DNA of 10,086 nucleotides, taken from assembly GCF_938018035.1 (NCBI RefSeq), contig NZ_CALIJF010000409.1, positions 1 through 10,086 of the forward strand. Direction: 5' to 3'. Shown here piece by piece: positions 1 to 6,582 of the stretch. The first letter of the stretch is position 1, and each line of letters starts with the position of its first letter. Source of the DNA: an uncultured Campylobacter sp. (GTDB lineage: Bacteria > Campylobacterota > Campylobacteria > Campylobacterales > Campylobacteraceae). The translations under genes were made by a program, and so were the position numbers. The notes below the pieces were generated by a model. The model searched no databases, was not told where the DNA came from, and worked only from the letters and a program-made list of their open reading frames with translations.

Positions 1-574
1 CATTAGAAGGCGAAGTATTAAAGGTTAATTTAGTAGAGCCAAATACGAAAGAACTTTTGGCATACTCCTCTCCAGATAAAGGGTTATTCGTGTAGAATGG
101 GATAGGAATTGCCGGCGTTCTGGCATCTTCTTTCGCATGGCTATTTTTATAATATAGATCTATAAATTCATCATTCGTTAAATGAATTTCATAGCCATTA
201 AAATTTGAAGTTGTTTTTATTTCGACTATTTTTCCTATTTTTTCCATTTCATCATAATCAAGTGGCTTATTATTTCTATCTAGCCCTTTTGAATTAAAGA
301 AAATATCAAATATTTTAAAATTTTTTACATATTTTAAAACCCCTTCTCTAGGAGATATCCCATTAATACTATAGAATTTTTCTATATACTCTTTCATAGA
401 AAATTGTAAAGTTATATTATCGTTTCTATCTATATATTTTTCATCGACTATATCTCCTGGTCTACCTCTTTGCTCGCTACCTTTGAAATCACCCCAAAGA
501 TAATAACTTAAAACTTTTTCACCATAATCGCTATTTAAGACACCATAACCCATATCAATAGTTATATCCGCCAT
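1..574 (-). CDS. Hypothetical protein, 5' part only (191 residues seen); possible toxin N-terminus
   Basis: An open frame runs from ATG (574-572) leftward off the window, with no stop in 191 codons. The protein begins MADITIDMGYGVLNSDYGEK and has no signal peptide or membrane helix; it is mostly polar, with many Asp, Lys and Tyr. I do not recognise a family. The start is secure: AAGGAG (581-586, minus strand) lies six bases upstream, and the ATG abuts the TAA of the 322-residue gene, so the two are translationally linked. Base composition is AT-rich, as in its partner. The arrangement (small envelope-anchored protein, then at once a long gene without a Sec signal) mirrors the pair at 6583-10086. 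By analogy this could be the N-terminal domain of a second type-I-secreted toxin, but that is inference; nothing in the visible 191 residues proves it. Sure that it is a gene; unsure of function. Confidence 0.85.
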   Translation of the reverse strand, partial: MADITIDMGYGVLNSDYGEKVLSYYLWGDFKGSEQRGRPGDIVDEKYIDRNDNITLQFSMKEYIEKFYSINGISPREGVLKYVKNFKIFDIFFNSKGLDRNNKPLDYDEMEKIGKIVEIKTTSNFNGYEIHLTNDEFIDLYYKNSHAKEDARTPAIPIPFYTNNPLSGEEYAKSSFVFGSTKLTFNTSPSN

Positions 575-1543
575 TTATCGCTCCTTATCCGATATTTGTT
601 TTATTGTTTTCTCTTTTTCATCGTAGTAGTATTTATACAACAAGTTGTATTCTAGGCTTTTGTTAAATTTCATATTTTTATCTATTACTATAAATAGGAA
701 GCTATAATTAACATGGAGCGGTAGATATTTTATAGGCGTCTCAAAATCATCTATTTTATAACTCGCTTCATCAATTTTTATTCTATTTTTATATAGTTCA
801 TACCTATGGCAAAAAATATCATAATTTGGATTACTCGGCTCAATATATGCATAAAGACTCAAAAATATCGAATTTATTGGTATAACAAATACAATATCCG
901 TATGGTCAAAACCAAAACTCTTATCAATTTCTAATGAATTATTGAAAATTTTTTCTGTTAATATAATTTCCCCGGATTCCCTATCTCTATAGTCATCTTC
1001 ATCGATATAATTAAAAAATATTCCGTACTTTAAAGAACCATCTTCCAAAACCAAATTTTCCTTATCTTCCCAAGGATATACGACTTCAGTATTAAAAATT
1101 TCTTTATCTATATGGGTTTCGGCATCTTGTATCGCTTTGCCGTTTCTGCAAATTTTTGAGCCCAAATCCATAAGATAATCTAAATTTAGCCTTTTATCTA
1201 TCTTGTAAAATTCGCATTTATCATCGGGGCGTTTATCGCTATGGCATTCTGAATAACGGATCTCTACGCCGCCGCCGATTTCGTTGGCTGTATCGCCATA
1301 TTCCTTTTTAACTGCTTTAATTCGTCTATCATATTCTATTTTATTAAAGTTATAAAAAAAGTGCCAATCTTTAAGCATGCACTTTAGCGCCCTATCTTTA
1401 AGCTGTATATCCGTAAGATTACCATCTAGATCGCATACCCATTCATATGGATCGGCTTCTTCTTTTTCGACCAAATAAAATATTATGCCGGAAGCGCATA
1501 TTATTATGATGCAGACCAAGCACAGATAATATCTCGTTTTCAA
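575..1543 (-). CDS. Hypothetical membrane-anchored, periplasm-facing protein (322 aa)
   Basis: The start is TTG at 1543-1541, supported by AGGAG (1550-1554) six bases upstream; no ATG fits as well. Residues about 5-25 form one hydrophobic helix (YYLCLVCIIIICASGIIFYL) after a short basic head, so it is probably a signal anchor with the rest in the periplasm. The segment before Cys17 is III, so it does not make a proper lipobox and a lipoprotein is less likely. The remaining ~295 residues are acidic and tyrosine-rich, with six cysteines (about 37, 55, 100, 110, 132, 245), an even number that would suit disulfides outside the cytoplasm. I recognise no catalytic motif or family. The stop codon TAA touches the ATG of the next gene, making a tight two-gene operon. 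It could be an immunity or accessory protein for the downstream product, by analogy with the 6583-7011 gene; that is inference. Composition is AT-rich relative to the efflux gene and the PBP2 fragment. Confidence 0.85.
   Translation of the reverse strand: MKTRYYLCLVCIIIICASGIIFYLVEKEEADPYEWVCDLDGNLTDIQLKDRALKCMLKDWHFFYNFNKIEYDRRIKAVKKEYGDTANEIGGGVEIRYSECHSDKRPDDKCEFYKIDKRLNLDYLMDLGSKICRNGKAIQDAETHIDKEIFNTEVVYPWEDKENLVLEDGSLKYGIFFNYIDEDDYRDRESGEIILTEKIFNNSLEIDKSFGFDHTDIVFVIPINSIFLSLYAYIEPSNPNYDIFCHRYELYKNRIKIDEASYKIDDFETPIKYLPLHVNYSFLFIVIDKNMKFNKSLEYNLLYKYYYDEKEKTIKQISDKER
581..586 (-). promoter_or_regulatory. Ribosome binding site inside the preceding gene
   Basis: AAGGAG on the minus strand lies within the last codons of the 322-residue gene, six bases before the ATG at 574. 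It fixes that start and shows the second gene is translated from the same transcript. Confidence 0.75.
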
Positions 1544-1549
1544 ATTTCA

Positions 1550-1554
1550 CTCCT
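1550..1554 (-). promoter_or_regulatory. Ribosome binding site deciding a TTG start
   Basis: AGGAG on the minus strand, six bases before TTG at 1543. It is the reason for choosing TTG over any internal ATG. Confidence 0.7.
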
Positions 1555-1581
1555 AAAATTTTTTCACTAGATAGCTATGAG

Positions 1582-1610
1582 CATATAGACTACAACACTA
1601 ATAACTGTAA
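1582..1610 (-). promoter_or_regulatory. Candidate sigma-70 promoter for the minus-strand operon
   Basis: Read on the minus strand, TTACAG (1610-1605) and TATATG (1587-1582) are separated by 17 bases and lie about 40 bases before the TTG start at 1543. Both boxes are near consensus and the spacing is ideal, but such AT-rich sequence yields chance matches, so this is only a candidate. Confidence 0.3.
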
Positions 1611-1801
1611 TTAGCCGAAGTTTGAAGCTTTTCAAAATTTCCCCTTAGAATTTTGCTCGCGACTATACCCAATGAGTACTTAATAAAATATAAATGTTTA
1701 CAAGATGCGAAATTGCCGTGGTTTCGGTATGGATTTTTTATTCGGGAGCCTACTATAAATTTTAAAATTTTACTTCGCAGTATCGCAAAATTATAAAGCA
1801 T
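1598..1801 (-). other. Short open frame (67 codons), possible dispersed Campylobacter repeat
   Basis: A minus-strand frame contains phrases such as KNPYRNHGNFAS and ASKILRGNFEKLQT, which resemble short 'hypothetical' peptides I associate with several Campylobacter genomes. The nucleotide sequence carries the AAATTTTAAAATTTT motif (about 1756-1770) also found in the 6216-6582 spacer. I see no convincing ribosome binding site. It overlaps the region where the promoter of the minus-strand operon should lie. I read it as a dispersed intergenic repeat that happens to be open, rather than a protein gene; the family recollection is from memory and uncertain. Confidence 0.2.
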
Positions 1802-2018
1802 AGAAACAAATGCAATACGTGATATAAAATAGGTAGCTATTCACATACCAACAAACACTAAAGCAGCCATCCATCAGATTATGGAGCAAACAAATGATAT
1901 GGGAATATAAAAGAGCGATGAAAAGACCAAATAGCGAATAAAAGGATAAAGTAGACATTCTAAAAGCTTTATGCACTATAACACTAAAAGCAAGCATCAA
2001 GGCTTAATAGTTGCAGCG

Positions 2019-2056
2019 ATTAAAGCATTAAAGCATCAAGGTGTTAAGGTGTTAAA
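2019..2056. repeat. Short tandem repeats, 8-bp period
   Basis: ATTAAAGC occurs twice in tandem (2019-2034), and after six bases GTGTTAAG/GTGTTAAA occurs in tandem (2041-2056). The word AAGCATCAAGG is also repeated at 1992-2002 and 2031-2041. This is low-complexity drift in the skewed region with no coding frame. Confidence 0.6.
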
Positions 2057-2531
2057 GCACTTAAATGTTATTTCAAAGTAAAGCTTAAAGTACGGCACTT
2101 GAAGCAGCCGTAGCTTTTTAAGTAGCAACTCAATACATCAAGCACCTAAAGCATTAATAAAGATCAATGATGATAAAAGTATTAATAAAGGCAAGTAAAT
2201 CTGTAATAGTAGACATAAGTATAGCAGGCATAATAGCAAATAAATCGAGCGTAATAAAGAAACAGAGAATGTCCGCACGATCCGCTTGATCGCAAATATA
2301 TCTGAAAGCAGCAAAAACATTAAAAGAATAAGTAAATAAAGCGAATTGAGCCTGGCATGAATAATAAAGGAGTGCAAGAATGTGCTCTACTATTCAAATC
2401 AGACTAAACACCGGGCAAAACGCTCAATACCCATATATCCGCATACACCAAGATATTCAATAATTGTAAAAAAAGCTAAGAAGCTGGATAAACCATACAC
2501 GGCAAAGAGCCTATGAATATAATATCAATCG

Positions 2532-2571
2532 AAATTTAAACAAAGCGGCATAAATTTAAACAAGAAGCATA
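2532..2571. repeat. Tandem direct repeat, 20-bp unit, two copies
   Basis: AAATTTAAACAAAGCGGCAT (2532-2551) is followed directly by AAATTTAAACAAGAAGCATA (2552-2571). The first twelve bases are identical and the rest is partly conserved. Confidence 0.6.
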
Positions 2572-2725
2572 TAAGCAAATCTTACGAAAATCCATATAAA
2601 ATAACTGAGATATACGCAAAAATCGTCGCATTACAAATACCGGTGCAATACCTCAATGACGATATAGGCAAAATACTACCGCCGAAAACCACTGCATTAT
2701 ACATATCAGCATAGTTATAATCAAG

Positions 2726-2787
2726 AACCAGACTAAGATTAAAAGACACCGTACTAAATATCAAAGTACTCTAAACCAGACTAAGAT
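2726..2787. repeat. Direct repeat of 14 bp at 48-bp spacing
   Basis: AACCAGACTAAGAT is found at 2726-2739 and again at 2774-2787, each followed by an A-rich run and then a GTACT-containing segment. The similarity suggests an imperfect 48-bp duplication. Confidence 0.6.
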
Positions 2788-2930
2788 CAAAAAACATTAT
2801 AAGGTACTATAAATTCTAATAAGAGGCGAATAAATAATAATGATGCTTTAATGACGGCAATACTCAAATATACAAACTAGTCTTAAACGATTAAACACCA
2901 CCCAACAACATTACCCAATAGCGCGATCCA

Positions 2931-3025
2931 TTAAAAGCTACACGGGAATTTAAAGTAAAATTTATTAAGATTAAGATGCAAGCAGAGAAATTTTGCACAT
3001 TAAAAAGCTATGCCCGAATTTAAAG
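2931..3025. repeat. Imperfect direct repeat (~25 bp, two copies about 69 bp apart)
   Basis: 2931-2955 reads TTAAAAGCTACACGGGAATT plus TAAAG; 3000-3025 reads TTAAAAAGCTATGCCCGAAT plus TTAAAG. The flanking AAGCAGAGAA / AAAGCAGAGAA words after each copy (around 2980 and 3038) extend the likeness, so this may be an old duplication of a longer unit. Confidence 0.5.
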
Positions 3026-3026
3026 C

Positions 3027-3042
3027 CTGCTTTAAAAAGCAG
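3027..3042. repeat. Small perfect hairpin
   Basis: CTGCTTT-AA-AAAGCAG, seven-base arms around two bases. The outer arms match the ends of the 28-bp palindrome at 6395-6422. There is no following T-run, so it is not an obvious terminator. Confidence 0.5.
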
Positions 3043-3190
3043 AGAACGCTTTTAAAGGATGGGATAAAAGAAAGGGCGCTCCATGCATAGTATTAAAACA
3101 TCTCATAATATTAAAAAGAAGCCATAGAGCATTGCAATCACAAAGAGATAATATCTTTTAGGCTTATAGCTTTTATAGTTATGATGATTA

Positions 3191-3210
3191 AAAATACATA
3201 GATGTATTTT
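3191..3210. repeat. Inverted repeat AAAATACAT-AG-ATGTATTTT
   Basis: Perfect nine-base arms around AG. It could form a small hairpin or a symmetric operator. On the plus strand the structure ends in TTTT, so weak termination is possible, but the stem is entirely AT apart from one pair per arm. Confidence 0.45.
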
Positions 3211-3332
3211 CAAATTTACGTGTAGATGTAATATACAAAAAATACCGCCCAAAAAAAGAGAACTCCTATAAAGCGCTAAAACGTCTCAAAAGAGTTAAAT
3301 AAGGTAAAACACGACAGAAAGACACACTATAA

Positions 3333-3368
3333 ATATCCGTCAAGAGCCTATCGCCTCTTGACGGATAT
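3333..3368. repeat. Strong inverted repeat: 14-bp perfect stem, 8-base loop
   Basis: ATATCCGTCAAGAG (3333-3346) and its exact complement CTCTTGACGGATAT (3355-3368) flank the loop CCTATCGC. This is the most stable hairpin in the non-coding stretch. Neither side carries a real T-run (CCCCC follows on the plus strand; TTTATAG follows when read on the minus strand), so a standard Rho-independent terminator is doubtful. It lies near the point where base skew changes from A-rich to T-rich on the plus strand. It could be an RNA hairpin, a remnant of an element end, or a bidirectional termination structure. Confidence 0.7.
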
Positions 3369-3836
3369 CCCCCAGCCATGGGCATTTATAGCTTGCATAC
3401 GGCACGCTTCATAGCGTAAAATGAGACGAGCGGGAAGGCGGATGGGACGATCTCTTTGCGGAATTTGCTCCATTCGGCTCAAAGCTTCGTTGCGCTTTTT
3501 GCTGCTTTTCTTTCGCTCTTATCGGTTTGTATGCTTTTTATGCTTCTCTTTTATACTAGAAATTCTACGAATATAAGACCATCTCCGCCCTTTGTATTCG
3601 TTTTTAATGCTTTAAGATTTTCAAAAGAATCTAGGGGGCTTCATCTTTTAAGCTATTGGTTCTAAAGCTACAATCATTCTTTCTTTAAATTCTTTAGGCG
3701 CTTTAGTAAATTTTAATATATGCTATACCGCTTACCGATCAGCTATGTCTTAAAGCACTTGCCTCAATCTTGAGATTTTTAAGACGACAAACCTAAAATT
3801 TCACTATCCGTTTTATAAAATTTTAATCCCCTTTCA
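3369..3836. other. Non-coding stretch upstream of the TolC-like gene
   Basis: From about 3470 the plus strand is T-rich, the reverse of the preceding 1.5 kb. A 69-codon plus frame (3456-3665) gives a Leu/Phe/Ser-rich peptide with no ribosome binding site and no recognisable family; a minus frame around 3372-3500 has a few plausible-looking residues but is short and lacks a start signal. I call no gene here. It may be decayed coding sequence. Confidence 0.45.
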
Positions 3837-3844
3837 TATAAAAT
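3837..3844 (+). promoter_or_regulatory. Candidate extended -10 element for the TolC-like gene
   Basis: TATAAAAT lies about 32 bases before the TTG start at 3876 in a T-rich context, resembling the -10 element of Campylobacter sigma-70 promoters, where the -35 box is weak or absent. No good -35 box is visible. Confidence 0.35.
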
Positions 3845-3875
3845 GCATTAAAATTTCGTTTATAAAGAGCTTGCT

Positions 3876-5582
3876 TTGAATAAATTTACGATTGCCCCTA
3901 TTCTGATCACCATAGCTTTAACTATCAGTGCGGATTTCTTAAACGCTACGGATAAATTTAACTCCGCTTCGCAAGAACCCGTCTCCGATAGAGCAAATAT
4001 GCAAAAATCCTCACCCAATAAAACAAAGGTACAAAAATCCGTCTCAAATAAAGCGGTAATGCAAAATTCCTCCTTTAATAAAGCAACCGTGCAAAAGCTC
4101 GACTCCGATAAAGAAAGCACGCCCAATAAACAAACCCTGCCTAACGGCAGGAGCACTTTAGCAAACTATCTTACTAGTCAAAATTTGGGCAGAAACGACA
4201 CGAAACTAAATCGAGATAAAAATCCAAATCCTAAAGCCGAAGCCCCTACTAAAATTTACAGACTAGATAGATCAAAAATACGGGATATAAATCAAAAAAG
4301 ATTGGACGGACAGCTTGATTTAAATTCAAAAGCAGCTCTAAGCTCCTTCTCCTTCGACGCCTTGTTAGAGCACACTTTAGCTAATTCTCCGAGTTTAAAT
4401 TTAACTAGACTGGATGTTCAAAGCGCACGTAACGAGCTTGAGTATCAAAAGGCCTCACGCTACCCCGAGCTTGGAATTAATGCCAATAGCGAATACGCTA
4501 AACGCTACGGCGCCCGCTATAATTCGGTGCAGATCGGCGACGATAGCCTAGTCTCGCAAAGCGGCTACGGAGATTCCGTCTCGCTTGTGCTGCGCCAAGA
4601 TATATTTAAATTCGGCGCAGATGAGTTAGCGATCGAGGCTGCCGAAGAGAATATCAAACAAGCAGATCTTAAAAGATGCTCTTCGTATATGGACGGCTCG
4701 ATCAAGCTTTTGGAGCTTTACGACGAGGCGCTCGGATATAAAAACAGAATAGAAATTTATGAGCGGTTAAAAGACGCCTACGAGATGCTTTATATCTACG
4801 AAAAGAGGCTATCGGGCGCAGGCGAGCTAAGTAAAACCGTCCTGGCAGATCAAGCCATAGCATTAGCCGATACGAGTTATGAGCTGTCTCAACTACAGCT
4901 TAATGCCAATAACGCCTTAAATAAAATTTACTCGCTTTCCGGAGTTAAAATTCCAAACGTGTTTTATCTTTCGGATCTAGGCGGAGCTAATAGTATCAAC
5001 TCAGACTTCGTACCCTTTGAAGATAGCGTAATCGCAAAGGGATTTGATCATGAATTAGCCGCAAATGAGCTGAGCATGAAATCGCAAGAGAGACTTTATT
5101 ATCCTACCGTTTCGCTCTACGGCAGATACGATCTTTACGGCAGCGATAGAGACGACTTTAGCCGCGCCGGAAAGGATGTCAAAAGACATGGGTATAGAGC
5201 GGGACTTACGGTGCATATGAGCCTATTTGACGGAGGCAAGCGCGCCGCGCAGATCAAAGAAAAGCAGATAAACAAAGAGAGAATTTTATCTAAAAAGGAA
5301 GAAGCTAAATTAGAATACGAAAAGCAGATCGCAGATCTTAAACTATTTCTATCCAAAAAGGACGAATACGATAAAATCCTATCCAATTCCTCTAAAATTT
5401 CAAAAGATATCCTAACTATGCAAAAAAGATTAAATGCAGGCAACGAAAGCTCAAAGATAGATGTTTTAAACTCCCTAATAGCCTCTTTAAAAAAGGAGCT
5501 AGCTCTTAAAGAACATGCGCAAAAAGCGAGCTTTAATATCAAAAAAGCGGAATTAATGTCTAGATACGGAAGGTGTGAGTAG
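3876..5582 (+). CDS. TolC-family outer-membrane efflux protein (type I secretion exit duct)
   Basis: 568 residues from TTG at 3876, with a weak AAAGAG (3864-3869) six bases upstream; no ATG alternative gives the signal peptide. Residues 1-24 are a Sec signal (hydrophobic IAPILITIALTI, probable cut after FLNA). Residues 37-76 are four 10-residue repeats, and 77-150 a basic, low-complexity linker. The OEP/TolC body is about 158-565 in the usual two halves: helices and strand 158-355 (YPELGINANSEY near 197, LRQDIFKFGAD near 239) and 385-565 (YPTVSLYGRYDLYG near 409, SLFDGGKR at 449-456), with a long coiled-coil helix after each. TolC trimers form the outer-membrane and periplasmic duct for type I secretion and efflux. 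Here the partner ABC transporter and adaptor are not in view. The RTX protein starting at 7008 is a plausible cargo. The ~130-residue extension before the duct domain is unusual. Composition is closer to the RTX chassis than to the AT-rich flanks. Confidence 0.9.
   Translation: MNKFTIAPILITIALTISADFLNATDKFNSASQEPVSDRANMQKSSPNKTKVQKSVSNKAVMQNSSFNKATVQKLDSDKESTPNKQTLPNGRSTLANYLTSQNLGRNDTKLNRDKNPNPKAEAPTKIYRLDRSKIRDINQKRLDGQLDLNSKAALSSFSFDALLEHTLANSPSLNLTRLDVQSARNELEYQKASRYPELGINANSEYAKRYGARYNSVQIGDDSLVSQSGYGDSVSLVLRQDIFKFGADELAIEAAEENIKQADLKRCSSYMDGSIKLLELYDEALGYKNRIEIYERLKDAYEMLYIYEKRLSGAGELSKTVLADQAIALADTSYELSQLQLNANNALNKIYSLSGVKIPNVFYLSDLGGANSINSDFVPFEDSVIAKGFDHELAANELSMKSQERLYYPTVSLYGRYDLYGSDRDDFSRAGKDVKRHGYRAGLTVHMSLFDGGKRAAQIKEKQINKERILSKKEEAKLEYEKQIADLKLFLSKKDEYDKILSNSSKISKDILTMQKRLNAGNESSKIDVLNSLIASLKKELALKEHAQKASFNIKKAELMSRYGRCE
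3984..4133 (+). repeat. In-frame 30-bp tandem repeats in the efflux gene
   Basis: Four codon-aligned 30-base units (3984-4103) plus a degenerate fifth (to 4133). They encode SDRANMQKSS, PNKTKVQKSV, SNKAVMQNSS, FNKATVQKLD and then SDKESTPNKQ. The consensus is about xNKAxVQKSx. Units are diverged, so the array is not recent, but the frame is kept. It forms the region between the signal peptide and the duct domain. Confidence 0.8.
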
Positions 5583-5591
5583 GCCGTTTGG

Positions 5592-5640
5592 TAGCCAAGT
5601 AGATGGTTTCGCGGCTAGCCCAATAGATAGTTTAAGCGGC
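5592..5640. repeat. Tandem imperfect direct repeat, 24/25 bp
   Basis: TAGCCAAGTAGATGGTTTCG plus CGGC (5592-5615) is followed directly by TAGCCCAATAGATAGTTTAA plus GCGGC (5616-5640). It lies just after the stop of the efflux gene. The rest of 5583-5738 is without a gene or a clear terminator. Confidence 0.6.
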
Positions 5641-5701
5641 TATGGCGTTTTAACATAGCGTCTTGCATTGATCTTTTAGACGATTACGTATCGGATAGGG
5701 T

Positions 5702-5730
5702 TTGGGCTTTATGTCTTGCTCTACTATAAT
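5702..5730 (+). promoter_or_regulatory. Candidate promoter before the PBP2 fragment
   Basis: TTGGGC (5702-5707) and TATAAT (5725-5730) are 17 bases apart. The -10 box is perfect and the -35 partial. It may drive a transcript through the PBP2 fragment, or be chance. Confidence 0.25.
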
Positions 5731-5738
5731 TTAATGTC

Positions 5739-6215
5739 TTGTCGCAATATACAAAAGTAAAATTTTTAAAAAGCATCGACGGTAAGCCGGTGGAATTTGC
5801 CCCTACCGAGCTTTTTACGCCGAAAGAAAAGGCGCAGCTGCCCCTCGTGCGACGCGGTATGTATGAGGTCGGCAACAACCCAGACGGAGGCACCGCCTAC
5901 AAGCTCATCCATACCGCAGTAGTGCCTCTGGCGGTTAAGACCGGCACCGCACAGGTCGTGGGCATCTCGCAAACCGCCAAAAAACGAATGAAAGAGGCCG
6001 ATATGGACTACTTCCACCGCTCTCACGCTTGGATGACGAGCTTCGGGCCGTACGACAAGCCGCAATACGCCGTAACCGTACTAGTCGAACACGGAGGCGG
6101 CGGCGGAAGCGCGGCAGGCCCCGTCATCATGCAAATCTACGAAAAGCTCGCCCAGATGGGCTATATCGACGCCAACGCAACGACCAGTAAAGACAGCGTA
6201 AAGAAAACGAAGTAG
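5739..6215 (+). pseudogene. mrdA: Orphan C-terminal fragment of penicillin-binding protein 2 (MrdA)
   Basis: An open frame of about 158 codons matches the end of the transpeptidase domain of PBP2, the peptidoglycan cross-linking enzyme of cell elongation. Seen are KSIDGKPVEFAP (11-22), the third active-site motif KTGTAQVVGIS (67-77), the RSHAWMTSFGPYDKPQYAV segment (about 94-112), and VLVEHGG...GSAAGP (115-128). The catalytic SxxK serine motif, the SxN motif, the dimerisation domain and the membrane anchor are all absent; full PBP2 is roughly 600 residues. The best start is TTG at 5739, which has no ribosome binding site, so it is probably not translated; even if it were, it could not acylate. 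GC is much higher than on either side (41 of 60 bases at 6061-6120, against 11 of 60 at 6841-6900). It looks like a displaced or duplicated 3' end left at a recombination breakpoint near 5750. Confidence 0.85.
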
Positions 6216-6301
6216 GGTGGAGTTCGAAAATTATAAAATTTTAGAATTTTACCCGTCCTTCGCGGACTTTAAATTTTGAAATTTATCCGCTTTCGTAAGT
6301 C

Positions 6302-6319
6302 TGAAATTTTAAAATTTCA
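6302..6319. repeat. Perfect 18-bp palindrome TGAAATTTTAAAATTTCA
   Basis: Exact dyad symmetry over 18 bases; one member of the AT palindrome cluster. Confidence 0.7.
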
Positions 6320-6394
6320 TGCAGGTTAGAGGTATAGAATTTATCTTGTCTTTAGGATTTGGAATTTTAAAATTTCATACAACCTATGCCTCGT

Positions 6395-6422
6395 CTGCTT
6401 TAAATTTTAAAATTTAAAGCAG
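6395..6422. repeat. Perfect 28-bp palindrome
   Basis: The left half is CTGCTTTAAATTTT and the right half is its exact complement, with no spacer. It ends in GC-containing CTGC/GCAG caps, so the cruciform or RNA hairpin is stabilised. No T-run follows on either strand. It is the longest perfect palindrome I found in the window. Confidence 0.85.
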
Positions 6423-6572
6423 CCTGGTAACGTTAAATTTCAAAATTCTACCTAGCAATGGGCTTGAAATTCTGCAAGGCTAAATAAATTTTAAATTTTA
6501 AATATATACTAAGAATAAAAAGATAGAATGCGGCCGAATATTTTTAATTATTTTGATAAATTTTTAAGAAAG

Positions 6573-6577
6573 AGGAG
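6573..6577 (+). promoter_or_regulatory. Ribosome binding site deciding a TTG start
   Basis: AGGAG five bases before TTG at 6583. The in-frame ATG at 6592 would be 14 bases away, too far, so TTG is preferred. Confidence 0.65.
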
Positions 6578-6582
6578 AGATT

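Larger units (their letters stand above)
1802..3332. other. Long non-coding, strand-skewed region
   Basis: About 1.5 kb without a credible gene. The plus strand is A-rich and T-poor: in 2401-2460 I count 25 A, 10 T, 18 C and 7 G, and in 2521-2580 32 A, 13 T, 8 C and 7 G. The plus strand is crowded with stop codons. The short minus-strand open frames (around 1791-2000, 2138-2377 and 2582-2764) encode only Leu/Ile/Phe/Ser-rich strings, which is what T-rich sequence gives by chance. Contents are short words built around AAGC, TTAAA and ATCAAG, several imperfect direct repeats and two small hairpins, listed separately. It could be a decayed gene, an untranslated transcript or a repeat graveyard; I cannot decide. 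Confidence 0.5.
6216..6582. repeat. Non-coding spacer with clustered AT palindromes
   Basis: About 370 bases without a gene. It holds at least six variants of the AAATTTTAAAATTT word: around 6228-6250, 6269-6285, 6302-6319, 6361-6377, 6395-6422 and 6485-6503, with a further degenerate one near 6434-6449. They are separated by short, more GC-rich pieces. Such AT palindromes are common between genes in Campylobacter. Some may act as transcription end points or protein-binding sites. No T-run terminator or clear -10/-35 pair stands out for the following gene. Confidence 0.6.

Noticed and set aside
1791..2764. Three minus-strand open frames of 60-79 codons giving hydrophobic peptides
   Set aside because: They are rich in Leu, Ile, Phe and Ser only because the minus strand is T-rich here. 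They lack ribosome binding sites and show no family pattern.
1990..3060. Possible CRISPR array or regular repeat array
   Set aside because: The repeats are short, imperfect and irregularly spaced, with no constant repeat and spacer lengths.
3456..3665. Plus-strand open frame of 69 codons
   Set aside because: It lies in T-rich sequence, has no ribosome binding site, and has no recognisable domain.
3860..4156. Minus-strand frame of 98 codons with repeated Phe-Cys patterns
   Set aside because: It is the antisense of the 30-bp repeats and signal peptide region of the TolC-like gene. The apparent repeats are inherited from the real gene.
5135..5542. Minus-strand frame of 135 codons
   Set aside because: It is antisense to the second half of the TolC-like gene, whose motifs are clear on the plus strand.
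5684..6065. Minus-strand frames across the PBP2 fragment
   Set aside because: They arise from high GC; the plus-strand frame has the recognisable KTGTAQ and EHGG motifs.
6540..6570. Possible Fur (iron) box before the toxin operon, since FrpC is iron-regulated
   Set aside because: The TAATTATTTTGATAAAT-like sequence has too little dyad symmetry to separate it from ordinary AT-rich sequence.
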